Origin: Latrodectus hesperus
Lineage: Eukaryota; Arthropoda; Arachnida; Araneae; Theridiidae
Assembly (NCBI GenBank): GCA_037975125.1
Contig: JAJQOW010000014.1
Location: 3,249,286 to 3,313,285 of the forward strand
Length of the DNA stretch: 64,000 nucleotides
Direction of reading: 5' to 3'
A program made the translations under genes and the position numbers. The notes beneath the pieces were generated by a model. The model saw only the letters and a program-made list of their open reading frames with translations. It had not been told where the DNA came from and did not search any database. Shown here piece after piece: positions 55,141 through 64,000 of this stretch; position 1 is the stretch's first letter; each line of letters starts with the position of its first letter.

Positions 55141-55183
55141 AAGCAGACCACACATACAAATATTCAATGGACATATGTGAGCG

Positions 55184-56640
<1,457 letters not shown>

Positions 56641-56677
56641 TTTAGAACAAACAGTTATATTAACTATTTGTTCTAAA
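56641..56677. repeat. Inverted repeat (16-bp arms, one mismatch)
   Basis: tttagaacaaacagtt pairs with aactatttgttctaaa across a 5-base loop. Confidence 0.8.
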
Positions 56678-57676
56678 CCTTATATTAACTTATTTTTTAT
56701 TATTATAACTTATTTTTAAAATATTACTTATTTTTAAGTGAATTACATATTTTATTATTCTAAAGTACATTTTAAACTAAACTAAACATTTTAATTATAA
56801 AAAATCAATGCATTTTATAATACTCCAACAATTTTCTGAGCAATTAATTCTAAATGGCAAAAATTTTAAATTTTATTATTTTAAAATTGCAAGAAACTTT
56901 ATTCATACAACAGAAAATAACATCTACTTCAGCTGTGAATAAAATGCTTAAAATCTGTAATTTTTATAATATATGTGTTTTACGAAAACTTACAATAATA
57001 GGACGAACACAAAACTAAATTTTATGCAAAAACTTTCGAATCTATGGGAAGAAATTTGAATATTTTTATCTTATTAATAAAAAATTGAAGCTTATATATA
57101 TATATATTCTACATACTTTTATAAACTCTTGATATCATTTGCTTATAATAAAATCTAACAGGGCTGACAGCCAGTTCTTTTGTACGTTTCGAGTTTGTGA
57201 AAATGATCACTTCCTTATATCAACATTTTTGATTTCTATCTTTATTTAACAATATTTAATATAGATAAATTTTAATCAAATCAAATGTTACTATTATATT
57301 CAATGATTTCTGTAATAGTTTAATTAATTTATTTCTCACTATTTACTCCTTTATATGATATATTTTTATTTATAAATGTAAAATGGTATTATTGATTTCA
57401 GTGTCAGCAAATATATATAAATGTTGATTAATTAAAAAATTAAAAACTATTATCTTTAAACACATTTAATTTTAATATAAATAATGTATAATTTTTATAT
57501 TTTTCAGGTATATAGACGTTATAAAAATTTTCCAATAAATTTAAGAAAATTACAAACAGAATTTTTATTTCTTCATCATACTTCATTTTAATTTACGTTA
57601 TTATTATTCTTACTGATAAACATAATAATTTACATTGTGGCAATACTTTGGAATATTTTCAAATGTAGTTTTATTT
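56678..57676. other. AT-rich non-coding DNA
   Basis: I see nothing supported here. Confidence 0.6.
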
Positions 57677-57719
57677 ACGATTAAGTTTTAGATAAAACAT
57701 TTTTCTAAAACTTAATCGT
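57677..57719. repeat. Perfect 15-bp inverted repeat
   Basis: acgattaagttttag (57677-57691) is complementary to 57705-57719 with a 13-base loop. A gttacaatct duplication follows (about 57722-57749). Confidence 0.88.
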
Positions 57720-60014
57720 TAGTTACAATCTTGCGCTAGTTACAATCTAAATTTATGGCACTGGAAATAAAATAGAAAGTTTTACATCTAAAAATATAAG
57801 TAGCTAAACATATCATAGTTAATATGCAATTAAAAGTTCATATAAAATTCTAATAATAATTATTTGGTATGAATTTATAAAGGTACAATATTATAAATAA
57901 TATTACAGAAGTACAAAAATTGTAGATGTTACACACATAAACTCTGGAAATGGATTTTTAATTGTAATTTTGAACCCTTACATATACAACATTTGCATAT
58001 TTATTTACGTTTAACTGTAGCACCATGTATAATTATTTGCATTTAGACATAATTCTTTTAAAATAAATTAAATTTCTGTGCAAAAAAATTTATTCAATTT
58101 CTTAAATAAACATAATCATATCCATATAAATCAATATACAGAAAATAATATACAAATATAATTCTCCTGAAAAATCAAAGTTTTCATTGCTTTCTCAAAT
58201 ATAAAATGCAAACTGGACAAGGATAAAAGGATTTATAAAACTTTTTATATGTAAATATATTGTACATTTTAGGATCAAAATAATAATATATTTTTACAAA
58301 AATAAGAAATGTAGTTAAGTTATGAACAGATTAATCCCATTTTCTTTTTTAACCCACATATTAAAGTTTTAGTTATATTTTCTTTTTCTTTGAAGCTTTA
58401 TTCTTATCATCCAGTAAAAATATGCAATTACAGTGAAGCAAGTTCCTTCATACTTCATAGCTTACAGATAAAAAAATAATTTCACTTTTTCAAACTAGAA
58501 ATATGAATTAATACTAATTGCACTAGAATATATACAGACTATAAAAAGTGTATATTAAATTTAATTATCGTACTATTAATTTAATATAAATCTTATTTTA
58601 ATAAAAATGTTTATATTTTATGATATTAGAATGTTAAACAAAATGAATGAATCTATATGCATACTTACATCTTTGTTTAACGATTATTCATTAAATTAAA
58701 AAAATAATTTAGCAAAATCAATCTGAGGAATCTAAACTCTCAAAAATTTAATATAACACAATTTGAGTTTAATTAATTGGATGGTACTTCATTGAATGAT
58801 ACAGCTTGAAATCTATGCTTTATACATTCATGCAGTAAGCATATGTAACAAGCATAACAATTATGCAAATAAGCAGCAAAACAATCCCTTTGCAAGGAAT
58901 TCTTTATTTCATTCATTTGCAAATTACGTATTTCTTCTTGTCTCATAATCAAATAAAAAATTTTATGATGAAACTTTTCTTATATAATATAATTTAAAAT
59001 GCAAAAATCACTGTATTTGAATAACTATTTTACTAAACATCAAAATTTGATTTGAGATAATAATACAAATCAGAATTAATTTTTCATACTACATGCTGGA
59101 ATTAACACACAAGTGCAGAAGGAACATAGCTAATAATGGTAAGCTATTTTTTATACAGCACAGCAATTGTTGAATGAGAATTGAAATACTTTAAATTTTT
59201 AACAAAAACATGAAGGAAATTACTAGCAACATTAAAAAAATTATTATTTTAATAACATTGATTTCAGTGATCACTTTCTTGCAGTAATCAGCGAGTACTA
59301 AGTAGTGAGTACTCTGCATTTTTCATAAAATATCAAATTAACATAAATGTTTAAAAGACAAACTATAAAGATTTAAAATCAAAGGGGTAAAGAAATGTTT
59401 CGATACCAGTACCATCATGATATTCATATTTTATAAGACATCCAATAAATTTTCAAAATTTATCACGCCTGTGCATTTTTTCTTGGTGGATTTCGTTAGA
59501 AAAAAATAATTATTTTTTTCTTATTTCTTATAAAATTTGTGAAACAATATTAAAAGTACCTTTGCCATTAATTATCAAACAAATAGTTTTGAAAAAAATT
59601 TCATAAAACAATTGAGAAACTTCGTTTAAGTATGCTTGCTTCATAAAGAGACTTTTAAATATAATTTTAATCTTGCTTTTATTCGATTTCTTAGAAAACT
59701 AATATTTAAATTTGCTATTTTTCTTAAGACATTAAGCGTAACATTAACTGCATGTTCCAATATGCAAATAATGATGACTCTTAGTGAACACATTTTAAAG
59801 GAAGCATGTTATGGTTACTTACTTAAGATGAAAGGGGGAAAATTTTAAGGAATCCGGAGTATGATTATATGAAATGAGTTTGTTTCATGATTACATGTAT
59901 TATAGTTATTTAACAGCAATTAAATAAATAATTTATATCTATGTTGTTTTACTTTTTTCTAAGTTCTGGTTAAGAATATTAAGAAATGTATATCAACAAT
60001 GTATGGGGAAAAAA
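57720..60014. other. AT-rich non-coding DNA
   Basis: No supported gene. The 70-codon frame at 59636-59848 has no recognisable family. Confidence 0.55.
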
Positions 60015-60211
60015 ATTTTGTTGTTTTTGCTACTTAAGACACTTTTCACAAGCCAAGCTTGACTATGCCGTTGACTATGCGAATTTAAATCAGTAGGGTG
60101 CGTCTTTCATTTAACTAGAGCACCACGAAGGGGAAAGTACAACTTTTCTCGAAACTCCACTGATAGATGGCACCACCAGAGGATCCACTCCCTTGGTTTT
60201 AATGAAACTGA
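60015..60211 (-). mobile_element. tRNA-derived SINE family, copy 2 (5'-truncated)
   Basis: The reverse complement matches the second half of the SINE at 5932-6345: tggtggtgccatctatc, ccttcgtggtgctct, caacggcatagt and gtcttaagta, then a gcaaaaacaacaaaa tail. The tRNA-like head is absent. A possible further scrap (cgccatctatcggtg) lies at 61711. Confidence 0.82.
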
Positions 60212-62516
60212 ATGAAATTCCGACAGGAAAAAAGCAAATAACGTGCTATTATGTTTCGTAGTTTGTAATAAAATCTACTCTGTTATTAAATATTTTCAAT
60301 GAAATTTATTAAGTAAATTATGTTTCTGCGATTATTTTTCATTAAATAAAATTTACTAACTCTAAAATAAATGTAAATATATTTATTATATAGAAACAAT
60401 GAATAAATGAAATTCATTCCATGATATTCATTATGCTAATTTTTTTTCCTACTTTGCATAGTAAATATTCAATTACAAATTTTCGTTCCAGGAAAATAGT
60501 TATTTAATAATAATGTAAATTAACAACTATAAGAGGAATATTTCGAGACATCATTTTGCATTTTACTCATAGGAAATTTTTAAATATGTTCAGTTACTTT
60601 ATTATAATATTCTGAATAGGTTTATTCTTCAAAAAGCTGATAGTTGAATAATTTTAACGCGTTTAATTCTGCAAGATTACCATTTTGAGAAATATATGAA
60701 CATTACACATTCGTAGTATCTAATGTCTCTCAACGGATAAAGTGCTATAAAATAATTCAATTTTGAAAGAAAGAATGAAACTTCCCTAATCAGAGAGACT
60801 CACTATATTTACCTTTAGGTATAAACAAGGATTTAGCAATGAAATTGTTTATCAATAGTACAAAGGAAATTTTAGTACTTTTAGATAAAAATATTTAAAA
60901 TGAGAAAGTGTTTAATCAGTATGTTTAATATGTGATAATACAATTTTCAGAAAAACGATTTAAATGTTAAAAAGAACTAAAACGTAATAAATAATATAGA
61001 TTACAATACTGTAAATTCTTTTGTTTAGTTTTAATTATTTTCCGCAACAAAATCAGTTAATAAATCATTTTCAATATAACTTTTGTTAAAAATGCTGCTC
61101 AAGTGAACCAAAAACAAAATGTCATATTCTTTAAATTTCCATAGCTTTTATTTGCTCTCATTTGAATACTGAAATGAATTTGAGATATAAAATATAAATA
61201 CTATTAAAACAGTTGACGGCAGCAAAATGGGCATGAAAACTAATTCATCTTCTTTTGCTTTTAAACAAAGAAAGAGATCACATTAGAGATTATGCAGCTC
61301 ACAAGAACATTTTTTATAAAAAAAAGGTTTAATGACGTAATTTTTTTTTAAACTTTTGTCTAGTAGTTTTTGTGACTTGCAGAAACGGAATCTCAGTTTA
61401 TTTTTTAAAAAAATTATATGTTTTAAAACATTGGCGCTTTGACTAAAATGTATCAATTTAAAAATATGTCGTGACTTAAAAATTTGGGAAACATCGTCAA
61501 TTAACTTTATAACATGGTTTATTTAATTTTCAGTGTCTATTTTATAAAACCAGATAATTAAATTACGCTACAATTTACATCAAAGCTGTTCTTTTTGCGT
61601 GGAGTCTTGCGTCAGATATATTTATAAAAGAACTTTTCTTTGAAAGCAATGTGTAAAAATGTTTTACAAAATGAATTTCCCGTCAGAGAAGACATGTATT
61701 CAATCTTATCGCCATCTATCGGTGACATACATAACTAGAGTTTTTTTCTGAAACGGAAACTCTCAAAATTATTTTTAGCGTAACAAATCTTGAAATTTTC
61801 CAAATATTGAAAATTTTTTATTAATTAAAGAAAAACGTCACGATAAAGATCAGAATCCCTTTCACAATTTCTCAGTGTCATCAAAATTTTATTCCACAAT
61901 TTTTGGCAATAGCACTTGTGCTTTCTATGTAACATCTGTATTTTTAATTAAAATCGTAAAAATAAATTTAATACATTTTTGTGAAAAAATATACTATTCA
62001 GAATTGCTTATATCTCATTAGCATCACTCTATTCAAATGTATCAAAGAACTTTTAAAAAATTTTTTTAATTCTTTTTGAAAATACCTTATCGAATCATAA
62101 AAGATAAAGAAAATACTTGTTTATAAATCTGTGAAATACTCCAAAGCTGTAAAGTAAAGTAATGAAAAAATTTTAATACACACGTCATTCTATGAGAAAA
62201 ATAATATTACACATTTAATTTAACTTTAAAAAAGTAGATAGACATATTTTGTTTTGGAAAACATCATTAACTTTCTTTAAATATACATTTTTATATAATA
62301 AAAATGTGTATCGATTTTTCTCTTGAAGGAAATGAAAATTTTACCACGATAAACAGAAGAAGATCAATATTAAAATTTTATTTTGGGAGAAAAATGCTTG
62401 ATAAATTGTTTCCTAAATATTTAACGTAAACTCAGTTAGTGTGAACTATATAGCTAAAATAAATCGATATAAAATAAAATAAGAATATTGAAATAATGAT
62501 ACCTAGAATTTTAAAG

Positions 62517-62518
<2 letters not shown>
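60212..62518. other. AT-rich non-coding DNA
   Basis: I see no gene. The cgccatctatcggtg scrap near 61711 may be a SINE remnant. Confidence 0.55.

Positions 62519-62604
<86 letters not shown>
62519..62604. repeat. (TA)n microsatellite
   Basis: About 86 bases of TA dinucleotide. Confidence 0.97.
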
Positions 62605-62606
<2 letters not shown>

Positions 62607-62939
62607 ATGTGTATTATTAAAAAATTAGTTTTCCCATTTAAACTTTTTGACGCAATAATGATTCTTAATCAGCCATAAAATACTCATTCATTACAGATTC
62701 AAACAGTTAGAAAAAAGTTACAAATTTTTATTTTATTTTCAGGACAAGAATTTTAAATTCATAAAATTCTCTATCTCAACATCATTTTAAATTCTCTCAA
62801 TACTTAAAAATAGACTTCAGCATCCCTACTTCTTATCGACCTTTAGGATTTCATTTTACGGTCTTCCCATTTTTAAAGAAGTTTTATAAAGTAAACGTAA
62901 AGAGAAATTGACATTTAGAGAAAGGTTTATTCCTTTTTT
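62605..62939. other. AT-rich non-coding DNA
   Basis: I see nothing supported here. Confidence 0.6.
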
Positions 62940-63170
62940 TAGGATTTACCTCTGACACTCTACTGTAGGGATTCTCCTTTTCCCTACTTTTTCATTCTCC
63001 TTTTCCCCACACCACCTCACATACTTTAAAATGGAGGAGTGTAGGGGGAAGAAGTCCCTACCGTTTATCGTAAAACGAGAAATATACTCAACTTTCTTGA
63101 AAGAAGGTACGAAAATCTTTTGTTGAGTCAATACTCCCATCTCTAAAGGTTACGGGCACATATCTCAAAT
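62940..63170. other. GC-richer unassigned block
   Basis: About 230 bases with less AT than the flanks. It contains ctccttttccc twice (about 62972 and 62997), and ccctac / gtaggg pairs that could fold. A 64-codon minus-strand frame (63140-62946) covers it but has no recognised family. Possibly an old transposon piece. Confidence 0.3.
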
Positions 63171-64000
63171 GTGTTTCGCTCTAAGCTTCTTTCTTTAAGA
63201 AGCATGACAAGATTTGAAGAACACAGAACAAGAAACTTCGTGATCTCATAAAATTTTCTATTTTAAAACACAGCTTTAGTTCCATTTCGAATCGTATTTA
63301 GTAGTTCAAATTTTGGTTAATATGCTATCCTGTTAACAGATTTGGTTTTAAAATAATGCTTTTCGTTTTATGAGGATAAGTTATCTCTTGTTATAAGAAA
63401 TATAATATAAATTTTTATTAGTTTTTTACAAGCATAATTGGCAATTTTTGTTTATTCTCTTACTAAGCGTTCTCTTACTAAGGATCAGTAGAGATTTTAA
63501 AATTAAATATCCGCTTTACTAAGCACCAATTTTTCAATCAATCAATCATGGTGGCAATCAATCAATCAAAAAAAGATCATTATGGCAAAACAAATTCGGA
63601 AAAAATTCCCTTTTAATATTGCAAAATACGTATATTTTTATGCATTAACAGCTACATTCTTTTAGTGATTTCAATTATATAGATAAAATACATTTGTTTC
63701 TATAGACATATTCCAACATTCCATCACCTGTTTTTTATACACATGTTTGTGTGTATAACGTGTTCAAATGATATAAAATTTAAATACCATTTATTTTATG
63801 AACAGAGAATATGTAAAAGTTAGAAAAAAAGGAAATGTGTTGAAATCGGAAAGTTTAATTGAACAATATAATAAATCATTTGGAAATATGAAGAACTTTT
63901 AGAGCTAAAAATTGAAATCAAGCACCTCCATCCTATTGGAAATATCAGGATGAAATCAACCAGGAAGTAAATTATTAGCTGATTTTAATGAAGTCCATTT
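63171..64000. other. AT-rich non-coding DNA
   Basis: I see no gene. Short caatcaatcaat runs occur at about 63534-63549 and 63555-63568, separated by catggtgg. Confidence 0.55.

Noticed and set aside
61711..61725. Third SINE copy
   Set aside because: Only about 15 bases (cgccatctatcggtg) resemble the family, too short to call.

Overview
This window looks like AT-rich, gene-poor nuclear DNA from an arthropod, most likely an arachnid and probably a spider. The reasons are the very AT-rich background, nine long (TA)n arrays, and a mix of decayed transposable elements: hAT, Tc1, I-group non-LTR, Ty3/Gypsy and tRNA-derived SINEs. I infer the host from the element mix and the look of the retroelement C-termini, not from a host gene. 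I found no convincing intact host gene, rRNA, functional tRNA or CRISPR array. Almost every recognisable protein segment belongs to a broken transposable element.

Layout. 1-8790 is AT-rich DNA with three (TA)n arrays and one tRNA-derived SINE (about 5932-6345). About 8791-12641 is a degenerate hAT element. Its transposase (9473-12360) is interrupted by a minus-strand non-LTR insertion (9964-11034) flanked by a perfect 12-bp target duplication; the insertion is itself internally deleted. Two degenerate Tc1 copies of one family lie at about 14438-15732 and 24431-25746. A non-LTR 3' fragment lies at about 21060-21510, and a MITE with long terminal inverted repeats at 30104-30588. A low-complexity-flanked dispersed repeat occurs three times (about 16500, 31700 and 54960), each time close to a (TA)n array. 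31881-39935 is AT-rich and without genes.

39936-54657 is the centrepiece, a set of nested insertions. A Gypsy LTR element has 206-207-bp LTRs and ACTT target duplications. Its 5' LTR is split by a non-LTR retrotransposon (40030-51273) with a perfect 12-bp duplication. A tRNA-Ser-like SINE sits exactly at the 5' junction of that retrotransposon. The retrotransposon's ORF2 is in turn split by a 5585-bp TTAA-flanked element (44229-49813). Removing that element plus one TTAA puts the two flanking halves of ORF2 back in one reading frame. The TTAA element has short terminal inverted repeats, subterminal tandem repeats on its right side, an antisense non-LTR fragment inside, and no transposase that I can see. 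54662-64000 returns to AT-rich DNA with two (TA)n arrays, a minus-strand copy of the first SINE family (about 60015-60211), and hairpins.

The insertion order can be read from the nesting: Gypsy first, then the non-LTR element, then the SINE and the TTAA element. In the other cluster the hAT came first and the short non-LTR element second. No two genes here work together in a cellular pathway. The value of the window is as a layered record of transposition.
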